64,000 bases of DNA from an uncultured Alphaproteobacteria bacterium (GTDB lineage: Bacteria; Pseudomonadota; Alphaproteobacteria; SP197), in NCBI GenBank assembly GCA_958295695.1, contig OY282363.1, positions 2,422,225 to 2,486,224 on the forward strand. Direction: 5' to 3'. Made by a program: the position numbers and the translations under genes. The notes below the pieces were generated by a model. The model had not been told where the DNA came from, searched no databases, and saw nothing but the letters and a program-made list of their open reading frames with translations. Below are positions 17,733 to 27,861 of the stretch, one piece after another. Numbering within the stretch: the stretch's first letter is position 1; every line of letters starts with the position of its first letter.

Positions 17733-17788
17733 GGGCGCGGCCGTCGTCCCGGCGCTTGGCGAACTCTTCCGGAACCGACAAACGCCAT
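17729..17788 (-). other. Possible 19-codon leader reading frame upstream of the sirtuin
   Basis: An ATG at 17788 preceded by GGAGG four bases away opens a 19-codon frame (MAFVGSGRVRQAPGRRPRP) whose TGA overlaps the GTG start proposed for the sirtuin. This ribosome site is the strongest one in the region, while the sirtuin GTG has none, so translation may be coupled through the leader. It could equally be a shifted frame or chance. Confidence 0.3.
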
Positions 17789-18003
17789 CGTTCCTCCAAC
17801 CCGGCCGCGCCATTCCGTGGACAGCCGTTCCGACCCCAAGGCCCTTTCCGCTCCACTCTGACACGGCGCCGGAGCCCCGCACAGCCCGGCCCCGTCGCGC
17901 CAAGCTGGAAGAACGGAGACGTTCCCATCATCTTCGACAAGCGTGGCGCGGTCGATGTACCGACCGCGCCGTGAACACGGCCCGGCGCGACAGGGAGCCC
18001 GCC

Positions 18004-19230
<1,227 letters not shown>

Positions 19231-19276
19231 TCCCCGCGCCCTTGCGGCGGGCGGCCGGGGGACGGAAGATCGCGCC

Positions 19277-20056
19277 ATGACGACGCTCCCCGACACGATC
19301 CTCGTCGACCGCGACGGCGCCATCGCCACGGTCACGATCAACCGGCCCGAGAAGCTCAACGCCATCGACACCCGGACGGCGCGCGGCCTGTCGGACGCCT
19401 TCGACATGCTTTCGGCCGATGACGGCGTGCGCGCGGTCGTGCTGCGCGGCGCGGGCGACCGGGCGTTCGGCGTGGGCGCCGATATCTCGGAGTTCGGGGA
19501 CCGGCGCGACGACCCGGACCGGGCGCGCGACTACGAGGCGTCGTGGGGGTCCGGCCTCGCCGACTGCCGCCACCCCGTGATCGCCCTCGTCAAGGGCTAC
19601 TGCATCGGCGGCAGCCTGGGGCTCCTGCCCGACACCGACATCCGGATCGCGGGGGAATCCGCGACCTTCGCGATCCCCGCGGGCCGGCTGGGCATTGCTT
19701 ACGGCCACGACGACATCGCCAGGCTGAAGCGGCTGGTGAGCCATGCCCACGCGCTGGAGATCCTGCTGGAGGCCGACCGGTTCCCGGCCGGCCGCGCGCT
19801 GGAGATCGGCCTCGTCAGCCGGATCGTGCCCGACGACGAGGTCGAAACGGAAGTCTACGCCGCCGCCCGGCGGATCGCCGCCAACGCGCCGCTCTCGGCG
19901 CGCTGGCACAAGAAGTTCGCCAGGCGCCTGCTCGATCCGGCCCCGCTCACCGAGGAGGAGCGCGCCGAACCCTTCCTCTGCTTCGCCACCGAGGACTACG
20001 GCATCGGCCGCGCCGCCTTCGCCGCCAGGACGACGCCCCGGTTCAAGGGGCGTTGA
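19277..20056 (+). CDS. Crotonase-family protein lacking both hydratase glutamates
   Basis: Enoyl-CoA hydratase/isomerase fold, 259 residues: NRPEKLNAIDTRTA, the oxyanion-hole strands DRAFGVGADISEF and VKGYCIGGSLGLLPDTDIRIA, then FAIPAGRLGIAYG. In classical hydratases two glutamates act on water (Glu144 and Glu164 in rat). The matching positions here are Gly115 and Ala135, so simple hydration is unlikely. The oxyanion hole is intact, leaving roles such as thioester hydrolysis, decarboxylation or isomerisation. It ends 2 bases before a CoA-transferase start, pointing to one acyl-CoA pathway. Confidence 0.9.
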   Translation: MTTLPDTILVDRDGAIATVTINRPEKLNAIDTRTARGLSDAFDMLSADDGVRAVVLRGAGDRAFGVGADISEFGDRRDDPDRARDYEASWGSGLADCRHPVIALVKGYCIGGSLGLLPDTDIRIAGESATFAIPAGRLGIAYGHDDIARLKRLVSHAHALEILLEADRFPAGRALEIGLVSRIVPDDEVETEVYAAARRIAANAPLSARWHKKFARRLLDPAPLTEEERAEPFLCFATEDYGIGRAAFAARTTPRFKGR

Positions 20057-20058
20057 CG

Positions 20059-21291
20059 ATGGAGACCGGCTACGGCCCGCTCGACGGCGTCCGGGTGATC
20101 GACTTCACCCACGTCATGGCCGGCCCGACCTGCACCCTGATGCTGGCCGACATGGGCGCCGACGTCGTCAAGATCGAGCGCGTGCCCTTCGAGGCGGACC
20201 CCGCGCACAACGCCGACGACCCCTACTGGATCAACGGCGTCTCGGCCTCCTACATGGTGGTGAACCGCAACAAGCGCGGCCTGCCGCTGAACGTGAAGAC
20301 GCCCGAGGGCGTGGCGATCGCCCACCGCCTGTTCGAGACCGCCGACGTGGTGGTCGAGAACTACCGCCCGGGCGTGCTCGACCGTCTGGGCGTCGGCTAC
20401 GAGGACGCCAAGACGATCAACCCCGGCATCGTCTACGCCGCGGTGAGCGGCTTCGGGCGCACGGGCCCCTACGGCGGACGACCGGGATACGACCTGATGG
20501 CCCAAGGCATGTCGGGCGTCATGAGCGTCACGGGCGAAGGCCCGGGACGGCCGCCGGTGAAGTCCGGCGTGCCGATGACCGACATCACGGCGGGCATCCT
20601 GCTGGCGATGGGCGTATGCGCCGCCCTGTGGCGCCGCGAGGTCACGGGCCGGGGCCAGATGGTCGACACCTCGCTCTTCGAGGCGGGCATCGCGCAGACC
20701 TACTGGCATTCCTGCCTCGCGTTCGCGACCGGCGAGGCGCCCGTCCCGCTGGGATCGGGCCACCCGCTCCAGGCGCCCTACCAAGCGGTCAGGACCAGGG
20801 ACGGCTACATCACGATCAGCGCCGGCGGCTGGATGTGGCCGAAGTTCTGCGAACTGGTCGACCCGGCGCTCGAACGCGACCCGCGCTTCGACACCAACGA
20901 GAAGCGCATGAAGAACGTGAAGGCGCTGGAGGCGGTCCTGAACGAACGCATGTCGGTCAAGACCACGGCCGAGTGGATGACGGAACTGGAGGCCGCGGGC
21001 ATGCCGTCCGGCCCGATCAACACCATCCCCGAGATGCATCGCGACCCCCAGGCCCTGGCCCGCGACATGGTGGTGACGCAGCGGCATCCGGTCGCCGGCG
21101 AGGTGCGGACCCTGGGGCTTCCGGTCAAGTTCTCGGAGACGCCGGGCGGGCCGAAGCTGCCGTCCACGGTCTACGGCCAGTACACGCGCGCCATCCTCGG
21201 CGAGGCCGGATACTCGAACGCCGAGATCGACGCCTTCATCGAAGCCGGCGCGACCGCCGATGGCGTGGAGGTCCCGCGAAGCGCCGTGTGA
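20059..21291 (+). CDS. CaiB/BaiF family (class III) CoA-transferase
   Basis: Moves CoA between carboxylic acids through enzyme-bound anhydride and CoA intermediates. The 410 residues show LDGVRVIDFTHVMAGPTCTLMLADMGADVVKIE-type opening with the catalytic Asp region YGGRPGYDLMAQGMSG, NRNKRGLPLNVKTPEG and LFETADVVVENYRPGVLDRLG. It starts 2 bases after the crotonase stop, so the pair is an operon and may share the same CoA ester. Substrates of this family cannot be told from sequence. Confidence 0.94.
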   Translation: METGYGPLDGVRVIDFTHVMAGPTCTLMLADMGADVVKIERVPFEADPAHNADDPYWINGVSASYMVVNRNKRGLPLNVKTPEGVAIAHRLFETADVVVENYRPGVLDRLGVGYEDAKTINPGIVYAAVSGFGRTGPYGGRPGYDLMAQGMSGVMSVTGEGPGRPPVKSGVPMTDITAGILLAMGVCAALWRREVTGRGQMVDTSLFEAGIAQTYWHSCLAFATGEAPVPLGSGHPLQAPYQAVRTRDGYITISAGGWMWPKFCELVDPALERDPRFDTNEKRMKNVKALEAVLNERMSVKTTAEWMTELEAAGMPSGPINTIPEMHRDPQALARDMVVTQRHPVAGEVRTLGLPVKFSETPGGPKLPSTVYGQYTRAILGEAGYSNAEIDAFIEAGATADGVEVPRSAV

Positions 21292-21307
21292 GACGTCGCG
21301 TCCTACT

Positions 21308-22843
21308 CTACGCCGCGACATCGCCCACCACCCTCACCCTCGCGCGCACGGCGTTGCCCGGCAGGTAGGCGAGCGGCAGGTCCTCGACCTCGACGGTCTC
21401 GATGGTGGCGCGGTCGGCGCCGCCCGCCACGGCCCGTTCCTCGGCGATGGCGCGGGCCCGCGCGAGAAGCTCGCCGCGTTCGAGACCCGTGAACACCCGG
21501 TCGCATTCGCCGGAGACCTGGGCGATGGCGGCGCCCACGGCGTTGGCGACCTCGCCGTGCTCCACCCGGACCACCTCCGAGGCGCCAGGCAGGTCGTCGG
21601 GGATCAGGAACGCGCCGCCGCCCACCGCCAGCACGCCGACGCCGCCCGCCTCCGTCTTCATGCGGTCGACCGCGTCGGCGGCCATGGCGTGGGCGATCCC
21701 GAGACAGCGCCGCGCGACTCCGGCGTCGAGCGACTCGAGCCGGCGGCGGTCGCCCAGCTCCAGGACGCCGGCGCGGACGGCGAGATCGGTGACCGTCAGG
21801 TCGCCGCCGCCGAACGCCAGGGCGCGGCTCGCGAGCTCGTATCCGACGCTCCGCGGACCGACGGTTCCCGCTTCCGGATCCACCAGCGAGCCGCCGCCCA
21901 GGCCGATCGAGACGAGATCGGGCATGCGGAACAGGGTCCTCACGCCGCCGATCTCGACGACATTGTTGGCCTCGCGCGGGAAGCCCGACCGCAGCATCCC
22001 GATATCGGTCGTGGTCCCGCCGACGTCGACCACCATGCCGTCCGGGCGGCCGGACAGGAAGGCCGCCCCGCGCATGGAGTTGGTCGGACCCGAGGCGAAG
22101 CTGAAGACCGGGTAGCGTTCGGCCCGTTCGGCCAGGAGCACGGTGCCGTCGTTCTGCGTGAGGTAGAGCCCGGCCTCCAGGCCGCCGCCCTCCAGCGCCT
22201 CGCGGAACGCCCGCGTCGTCCGGCGGGCCAGCGGGCCGAGGCAGGCGTTGAGCAGCGCCGCGTTCTCGCGCTCGAGGAGACCGATCCGGCCGATCTCATG
22301 GGACAGGGTCACTTGGCAGTCCGGGCATTCTCGGGCGAGGATCTCCGCCGCGCGCTCCTCGCAGGCGTCCGTGAGCGGCGAGAAGATCGAGGCCACCGCC
22401 GCGCGGCGGATACCGGCCGCGGCGATGGCGCGTCCGGCCGCGGCGATGGCCGGCTCGTCCAGATCGACCAGCGGCCTGCCGTCGTATTCGTGGCCGCCCT
22501 GGACCGTGAAGACCGGCCCCTCGACCGCCTCGCGCAGGTCGCCGGGCCAATCGGCGAAGGGGCCGAGCGACCGGCTCGCCGGGAGCCCGATGCGGATCGC
22601 GGCCACCGGCTCCAGACCGCGCCGCTGGACGACGGCGTTAGTGAAATGGGTCGTGCCGATCATCACGGCGTCGATGGCGGCGGGCGTGACGCCGGACCGT
22701 TCCAGAACGGAGGCGAGCGCGGCGCGGATACCGGACAGCACGTCCGGCGTCGTCGCGGTCTTCGCCTTGGCGGCGACCCGGCCGCCATCCAGCAGCACGG
22801 CGTCCGTGTTGGTCCCGCCGACATCGATTCCGATCCGACGCAC
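21308..22843 (-). CDS. Hydantoinase/oxoprolinase-family protein (HyuA-like, short form)
   Basis: ATP-dependent ring-opening enzyme family with an actin-like ATPase fold, 511 residues. Motifs are RRIGIDVGGTNTDAVLLDGG (phosphate loop), MIGTTHFTNAVVQRR, MVVDVGGTTTDIGML and SIGLGGGSLVDPE. It starts with GTG at 22843 behind a strong GGGGAGGAG ribosome site. Full HyuA proteins usually run near 700 residues and pair with HyuB; this is the shorter type, and no hyuB or DUF917 partner lies in the window. It converges with the CoA-transferase (16-base gap) and diverges from the SDR at 22922. The substrate is unknown. Confidence 0.9.
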   Translation of the reverse strand: MRRIGIDVGGTNTDAVLLDGGRVAAKAKTATTPDVLSGIRAALASVLERSGVTPAAIDAVMIGTTHFTNAVVQRRGLEPVAAIRIGLPASRSLGPFADWPGDLREAVEGPVFTVQGGHEYDGRPLVDLDEPAIAAAGRAIAAAGIRRAAVASIFSPLTDACEERAAEILARECPDCQVTLSHEIGRIGLLERENAALLNACLGPLARRTTRAFREALEGGGLEAGLYLTQNDGTVLLAERAERYPVFSFASGPTNSMRGAAFLSGRPDGMVVDVGGTTTDIGMLRSGFPREANNVVEIGGVRTLFRMPDLVSIGLGGGSLVDPEAGTVGPRSVGYELASRALAFGGGDLTVTDLAVRAGVLELGDRRRLESLDAGVARRCLGIAHAMAADAVDRMKTEAGGVGVLAVGGGAFLIPDDLPGASEVVRVEHGEVANAVGAAIAQVSGECDRVFTGLERGELLARARAIAEERAVAGGADRATIETVEVEDLPLAYLPGNAVRARVRVVGDVAA

Positions 22844-22921
22844 GCCGGTCTCCTCCCCGCCCGCCGGACAGCTTTCCCCGCCCCGCGCGCCGTGACAAGA
22901 TCGGGACGAGGAGGAGCCGTC

Positions 22922-23749
22922 ATGGCCGCGGCCGTCCGGAAGTCCGCCATCGTCACCGGGTCCGCCACGGGGATCGGCCGCGCCGTCGCCCTCCGCCTCG
23001 CGCGGCTGGGCTGGGGCGTGGCGCTCAACTACACGCGCAGCGCGGACGAGATGGACGAGACCGAAAGGCTGTGCCGGGAGGCCGGCGGCGACCCCGTCGT
23101 CGTCAGGGGCGATGTCTCCGAGGATACGGCCTGCCGCGCCCTGGCGGCGGCGGCCGAGGACCGCTGGGGCCGGCTGGACGGGCTCGTGAGCAACGCGGGC
23201 GTCACCAAGTTCGTCGCGCCGGGCGACCTGGAGAGCCTCGCGAAGGAGGACTTCGAGCGCATCCTCGGCGTCAACCTCGTGGGCTGCTGGCAGGCCGCCC
23301 GCGCCGCCGCGCCGTTGATGAAACGAACCGGCCGCGGCTCCATCGTCGCCGTGTCGTCGCTGGCCGCCTTCACCGGCGCCGGCAGCAGCGCGGCCTACGC
23401 GGCCTCGAAGGCCGCGCTCAACACGCTGACGCTGTCGCTCGCCCGGATGCTCGCGCCCGAGATCCGGGTCAACGCCGTCTGTCCCGGCTATACCGACACG
23501 CGCTGGGGACGGCGCGGCCTCGGAGACAGCCGCTACGAAGCCTTCGCGGCCGCGCTGACCGACCGGCTTCCCCTCGGGCGCATGGTCTCCGCCGACGATG
23601 TCGCCGAGACCGTGCTGTGGTTCCTGACCGGCGGCGCGGCCGTCACGGGCCAGACGCTCGCGGTCGACGCGGGCGAGCATCTGATGGGAGGGATCTCGAT
23701 CGCGAAGCCGGCCGGGGGACGATCCGCCGAAGGTCGCGAAAATCCGTGA
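22922..23749 (+). CDS. SDR family oxidoreductase
   Basis: Short-chain dehydrogenase/reductase of 275 residues. Cofactor motif TGSATGIG, NAG in LVSNAGVTKF, catalytic SSLAAF...YAASK, and VTGQTLAVDAGEHLMGG at the end. A GAGGAGG ribosome site precedes the ATG at 22922. It is divergent from the HyuA-like gene with 78 bases between starts, which must contain both promoters. The C-terminal tail after HLMGG (about 20 residues) is not family-like. Confidence 0.91.
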   Translation: MAAAVRKSAIVTGSATGIGRAVALRLARLGWGVALNYTRSADEMDETERLCREAGGDPVVVRGDVSEDTACRALAAAAEDRWGRLDGLVSNAGVTKFVAPGDLESLAKEDFERILGVNLVGCWQAARAAAPLMKRTGRGSIVAVSSLAAFTGAGSSAAYAASKAALNTLTLSLARMLAPEIRVNAVCPGYTDTRWGRRGLGDSRYEAFAAALTDRLPLGRMVSADDVAETVLWFLTGGAAVTGQTLAVDAGEHLMGGISIAKPAGGRSAEGRENP

Positions 23750-23877
23750 CAGGGCGACGAAGGATCGGGTCGCTCCGGTGACGGAGCGCGAATCGCGCCC
23801 GCGCGCCGGGAGCGCGAACCATGGCGCTTGCAAGGACCGCCCCCTCGATGACCGGGACCGCGACGGCCCGCGATTCT

Positions 23878-23920
23878 CCCCTCGTCCCGAGCGGGCCCCG
23901 AAGGGACCGTATCGAGGGAC
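23878..23920 (-). repeat. Dispersed palindromic repeat, copy A (reverse)
   Basis: In the gap between the SDR and the convergent MDR gene. On the minus strand it reads CCCTCGATACG, an inner stem GGTCCC-TTC-GGGGCC, then CGCTCGGGACGAGG. The arms match the copies at 42.2, 50.9 and 62.1 kb while the inner stem differs but still pairs. A half copy (CCCCTCGATGACC) lies just before it at 23841. The rest of the 201-base gap shows no gene. Confidence 0.75.
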
Positions 23921-23950
23921 GGCCCGGAGCGTTTTCCGGAACGATCGCGC

Positions 23951-25072
23951 TCAGGCCGCGTCCATGTCGATGACGATCTTGCCGACGAACGCCTTTTCCA
24001 GGAACGCCTGCTGGGCCTCGGCAAGCTTTTCCAGCGGATAGGTCGCCGCCAGCACGGGACGGATCTCGCCCGCCTCGATGTAGCGCACGACATCGCGGAA
24101 GACGTCGGGCGGGGTCACGGTCGAGCCATACATGGCGAGGTCGCGCAGGACCAGGTGGCGCAGGTCGAAGCCGACCCGGGGGCCGCCGATCGCGCCCGAC
24201 GAGGCGTAGCGCCCGCCCGGCCGCAGCGACGCGATCATCTGGCCGAAGAGCGGGCCGCCCACCACGTCCACGACGCCTTCGACGCGGCCCGAGGGCGCGA
24301 TGGCCCCGATCGCGCCCACCAGGTCGCCGGTCTCGCGAGGAACGGTGGCGTCGGCCCCCAGCGCGCGGACTTCCTTCGCCTTCGACGCGCCGCACAGGGC
24401 GATCGCGCCGGCGCCCCGACGTTTGACGAGCTGCACCGCGGCGGTTCCCACGCCGCCGGAGGCGCCGGTCACCAGCACCCAGTCGCCGGGCTTGGGATCG
24501 ACGTGGCGGATCATGCCCTCGGCCGTGGAGAAAGCGACCATGAAGGTGGCGAGCTCGACATCGGAGAGACCGCTTTCGACCGTCACGGCGTTGGCGTCGG
24601 GCGCGGTGGCGTATTCCGCGAAGCCGCCGTCGCGCTCGCTGCCGTAGTAGCCCGCCTTCTCGATGTCGAGCGGGTCGCCGGGGTCGCGCAGCCAGCCATC
24701 GACCATGACCCGCTCGCCGATGCGGGCCCGGCGGACGCCCGCGCCGACCGCCACGATGCGGCCCACCGCGTCCGCGCCCTGGATGCGCGGGAACCGGACG
24801 GGCGCGCCGTTCCAGGAGGCGGCCTCCGGCGTGATCGCGTCGAATCCGCCGGCGCCGCCGTCGGCCGTGAGGCCGGACCCGACGGTTTCGGAGTACCAGG
24901 CGGCGCGCGTGTTGATGTCCGTGCTGTTGCAGCCGCAGGCGCCGACGCGGATGAGCACCTCGCCGGGACCGGGCCGGGGCGCGGGCCAGTCGCGGTGGAA
25001 CTCCAGCTTGTCGAGGCCGCCGTGGCCCGCGGTCACCATCGCGCGCATGGCGGCGGGAATGGCATGGGTCAT
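23951..25072 (-). CDS. Zinc-type alcohol dehydrogenase-like MDR oxidoreductase
   Basis: Medium-chain dehydrogenase/reductase of 373 residues. The N-terminal GroES-like domain has GEVLIRVGACGCNSTDINTR and RFPRIQGADAVGRIVAVGAG; the cofactor domain has WVLVTGASGGVGTAAVQLVKRRGA. The C terminus ends YPLEKLAEAQQAFLEKAFVGKIVIDMD. The first Cys/His zinc ligand set of true alcohol dehydrogenases is not clearly complete, so a quinone- or acryloyl-CoA-reductase-like activity is equally possible. Its start is 260 bases from the divergent 2OG-oxygenase gene, with a 16-bp palindrome in between. Confidence 0.91.
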   Translation of the reverse strand: MTHAIPAAMRAMVTAGHGGLDKLEFHRDWPAPRPGPGEVLIRVGACGCNSTDINTRAAWYSETVGSGLTADGGAGGFDAITPEAASWNGAPVRFPRIQGADAVGRIVAVGAGVRRARIGERVMVDGWLRDPGDPLDIEKAGYYGSERDGGFAEYATAPDANAVTVESGLSDVELATFMVAFSTAEGMIRHVDPKPGDWVLVTGASGGVGTAAVQLVKRRGAGAIALCGASKAKEVRALGADATVPRETGDLVGAIGAIAPSGRVEGVVDVVGGPLFGQMIASLRPGGRYASSGAIGGPRVGFDLRHLVLRDLAMYGSTVTPPDVFRDVVRYIEAGEIRPVLAATYPLEKLAEAQQAFLEKAFVGKIVIDMDAA

Positions 25073-25200
25073 GTCCGGTCCGTCCTTGTCTCTACAGGGG
25101 TCGCCGCCGCCGTGGCCACGGGCCGCGCCGACGGAATCGTGGAAATCCGGCTCGATCGCACGGTCGCCGCGTGTCGTAACGTCTTCCGCAGCCTCGAACC

Positions 25201-25216
25201 ATGCGTCATGACGCAT
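25201..25216. promoter_or_regulatory. Perfect 16-bp palindrome in divergent promoter region
   Basis: ATGCGTCATGACGCAT is identical to its reverse complement. It lies about midway between the divergent starts of the MDR gene (25072, minus) and the 2OG-oxygenase gene (25333, plus), a typical place for a dimeric repressor site that controls both. No regulator gene is adjacent, so the binding protein is unknown. No gene is seen in the rest of this 260-base gap. Confidence 0.55.
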
Positions 25217-25332
25217 CGGCGGGGGAGTTCGCATGGACAAACCGTGGGCGGGCGATCCCCTCCGAAACCTCCGGCTTGCCCGCCGGGGCGCGCTTGTTCA
25301 CAATGCGGCCAACCGACCGGAGGATACGTTTC

Positions 25333-26403
25333 ATGGCCGCCGTATCCGCCTTGCAGAAGACCGACACGATCGACGGGCGCGAGGTCGATTTCGACAGCAT
25401 TCCGCGAATCGACATCGGCCCCTTCCTCGGCGGCGACACGGCGGGCCGCGGGCGCGTGGCGGACGAGATCGGGCGCGCCTGCCGTCATGTCGGCTTCTTC
25501 TACCTCGTCAACCACGGCATCCCGCGGGGCCGGATCGACGAGCTGATCCGTCAGACCAAGCGGTTCTTCCACCTGCCGCTGGACGAGAAGATGAAGCTCG
25601 ACGCCAAGAAGGTGCAACGCCACCGCGGCTACATTCCCACCGGCGACCTCTCCGCCGACCCCAACGCGAAGCCGGACCTGCAGGAAGGCTATGAGGTCTC
25701 GCTCGAGCTGCCCGACGACGACCCCGATTATCTGGCCGGCAACATCATGCTGGGGCCCAATGTCTGGCCCGGGAACCTGCCCGGTTTCCGCGAGGGCGTG
25801 TACGGCTACTACGAGGATGTCCTGCGGCTCGGCGTCACCCTGTTCCGCGCCTTCGAGATGACGCTGGGCCTGCCCGACGGCTGGTTCGACGACAAGATCA
25901 CCAAGCCCATGGGCCAGCTCCGGCTGATCTACTACCCGCCGCAGGAAGGCAGGATCGAGGCCGACCGGATCGGCATCGGCGCGCATACCGATTACGAGTG
26001 CTTCACGCTGCTGCTGCAGGACGACGTCGGCGGCCTCCAGGTCGGCAACCGGGCCGGCGAATGGATCAAGGCGCCGCCCATCCCCGGCTCCATCGTCGTC
26101 AACATCGGCGACATGCTGATGCGCTGGACCAACGACGAGTTCGTCTCGACGCCGCACCGGGTCATCAACGATTCCGGACGCGAGCGGGTCTCCTTCCCGT
26201 TCTTCTTCGGCGCCAACCACGACTGCATCGTCAAGCCGCTTCCCCGGTTCGTGAGCGAGGACAGGCCCGCGCGGTATCCGCCGACCCGCTGCGGCTGGTG
26301 GACCGAGACGATGATCGCCGACGCCTACGAGTACCGCGCCGACCGCCGCGGCAGGATTCCGAACCCCGAACTCGACTGGAACGCGCCCGGCGCGGCACAA
26401 TAG
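25333..26403 (+). CDS. Isopenicillin-N-synthase-like 2-oxoglutarate/Fe(II) oxygenase
   Basis: Non-haem iron oxygenase of 356 residues. The N-terminal domain has IPRIDIGPFLGG and VGFFYLVNHGIP (the DIOX_N pattern). The iron ligands are His218 and Asp220 in GAHTDYECFTLLLQD and His275 in TPHRV; Arg285-x-Ser287 (RVS) would bind the 2-oxoglutarate carboxylate. The ATG at 25333 gives the normal start; an upstream in-frame ATG coincides with the palindrome and is less likely. It lies 66 bases before a glutamine-synthetase-like gene. Bacterial members of this branch act on amino-acid or pyrimidine-like substrates; this substrate is unknown. Confidence 0.93.
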   Translation: MAAVSALQKTDTIDGREVDFDSIPRIDIGPFLGGDTAGRGRVADEIGRACRHVGFFYLVNHGIPRGRIDELIRQTKRFFHLPLDEKMKLDAKKVQRHRGYIPTGDLSADPNAKPDLQEGYEVSLELPDDDPDYLAGNIMLGPNVWPGNLPGFREGVYGYYEDVLRLGVTLFRAFEMTLGLPDGWFDDKITKPMGQLRLIYYPPQEGRIEADRIGIGAHTDYECFTLLLQDDVGGLQVGNRAGEWIKAPPIPGSIVVNIGDMLMRWTNDEFVSTPHRVINDSGRERVSFPFFFGANHDCIVKPLPRFVSEDRPARYPPTRCGWWTETMIADAYEYRADRRGRIPNPELDWNAPGAAQ

Positions 26404-26469
26404 GCCCGGGACGACGAATCGTCCGGCGAGGGCGGGGGCGACCCCGCCCTTTCCGGTCGGGAGGCGACG

Positions 26470-27804
26470 ATGGACGCGAAGGACGCCGGGGCGTTCCTGG
26501 AAGAACACGGCATCCGCACGGTGATCGCGGCGGGCACGGACCCGGTCGGCATCCTCCGGGGCAAGCGTCTCGCGACGCCGTACTTTCTCAAGGCGATGGA
26601 GTCCGGGCTCAACTTCGCCTGGTTCATCATGAAGACCTCGACGGTCGACGACGTCTTCCCCGACATGCTGGAAACCGGCGTGCCGGACCTCAAGGGCCTG
26701 CCCGACCTCTCCACGCTCCGGCTCGCGCCCTGGGAAGAGGACGCCGCCATCGTGCTGATGGACTGGTTCTGGACCGACGGACGGCCTTGCGACTTCTGCC
26801 CGCGGACGGAACTGAAGCGCCAGGTGGCGGCGCTCCGCGACAGGGGCCTCGAGGAGCTCTTCGCCCACGAGTTCGAGTTCTACCTGATGCCCAAGCCGCT
26901 CTCCGAGATCCGCAGGGGCGACTACGCGGGCCTCGGCCCTTCGTCGCGGGACATCCACTGCTACGCCGTCAACGAAGGTTTCCATCACGAACCCGTCGTG
27001 AGCCGCGTCCGCGAGTGCTTCCACGATATCGTGGAGGGCTGCGCGCCGGAGTGGGGCCACGGCCAGTTCGAGATCAACCTGCACCGCTCGGACGCCGTCT
27101 CGATGGCCGACAACGTGGCGATCTTCAAGGCCGCCACGCGCCAGATCGCCGCGCGGGCCGGCGTGTCGGCGACCTTCATGGCGAAGTGGCACGAGGACTA
27201 CTCCGGCAGCTCCGGCCACATCCACCAGAGCTTCTCGGACGCCCGGACGGGCGAGAGCGCGTGCTACGACGAGGCCGCTCCCCACCGGCTCAGCGACTTC
27301 TTCCGCCACTACATCGCGGGCCAGCTCGACCTCCTCTGCGAGGCGACGATGTTCGTGGCGCCCTTCGTGAACTCCTACAAGCGCTTCCAGGACGACAGCT
27401 TCGCCGGCGTCACCCGCTGCTGGAGCATCGACAATCGCACTGCGGGCCTGCGCGCGATCAACACGGACGCCGCCAGGTGCCGCCTGGAGCACCGCATCGG
27501 CGGCGCCGATTGCAACCCCTACACGGCGTTCGCCATGTGCCTGGGCGCGGGCCTCAGGGGGGTCGACCGGAAGCTCGCGCCGCCGGACCCCGTCGCGGGC
27601 AACACCTACCATGCGCGAGGTCTCGACAAGGTGCCGAAAACCCTCGAGGCGGCGGCGGACCTCGCCGACGGGACGCCCGCGATCCGGGAGATTCTTCCCG
27701 CGCGCTATGTCGACAACCTGCTCGAGATCGCCCGGCACGAGGTCGGGGTCTTCCGCGAACGGGTCACCGACCTGGAGCTCAGACGCTACTACGAGCTGGC
27801 GTAG
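26470..27804 (+). CDS. Glutamine-synthetase-like gamma-glutamyl ligase
   Basis: ATP-dependent ligase of the glutamine synthetase fold, 444 residues. Features are GILRGKRLATPYFLKA, the metal-binding EFEFYLMPK, GHGQFEINLHRSD, the ATP/metal loop SGSSGHIHQSFSD, and APFVNSYKRFQ followed by CWSIDNRTAGLR. The normal glutamine synthetase adenylylation segment is not evident, and the gene lies in a catabolic cluster. It is therefore more likely one of the gamma-glutamyl-amine/polyamine/ethanolamine synthetases than the nitrogen-assimilating GlnA. It follows the oxygenase by 66 bases and is 57 bases before the rubredoxin-MBL gene. Confidence 0.91.
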   Translation: MDAKDAGAFLEEHGIRTVIAAGTDPVGILRGKRLATPYFLKAMESGLNFAWFIMKTSTVDDVFPDMLETGVPDLKGLPDLSTLRLAPWEEDAAIVLMDWFWTDGRPCDFCPRTELKRQVAALRDRGLEELFAHEFEFYLMPKPLSEIRRGDYAGLGPSSRDIHCYAVNEGFHHEPVVSRVRECFHDIVEGCAPEWGHGQFEINLHRSDAVSMADNVAIFKAATRQIAARAGVSATFMAKWHEDYSGSSGHIHQSFSDARTGESACYDEAAPHRLSDFFRHYIAGQLDLLCEATMFVAPFVNSYKRFQDDSFAGVTRCWSIDNRTAGLRAINTDAARCRLEHRIGGADCNPYTAFAMCLGAGLRGVDRKLAPPDPVAGNTYHARGLDKVPKTLEAAADLADGTPAIREILPARYVDNLLEIARHEVGVFRERVTDLELRRYYELA

Positions 27805-27861
27805 GAACCGGCGGCGCTCCTTTTCCGCGGTGTGCTACCATGGCGCCGGACGGAGGCCGCC

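Noticed and set aside
26470..27804. Housekeeping glutamine synthetase GlnA
   Set aside because: Sequence and context (catabolic cluster, no glnB, no adenylylation segment seen) fit the GS-like gamma-glutamyl ligases better.
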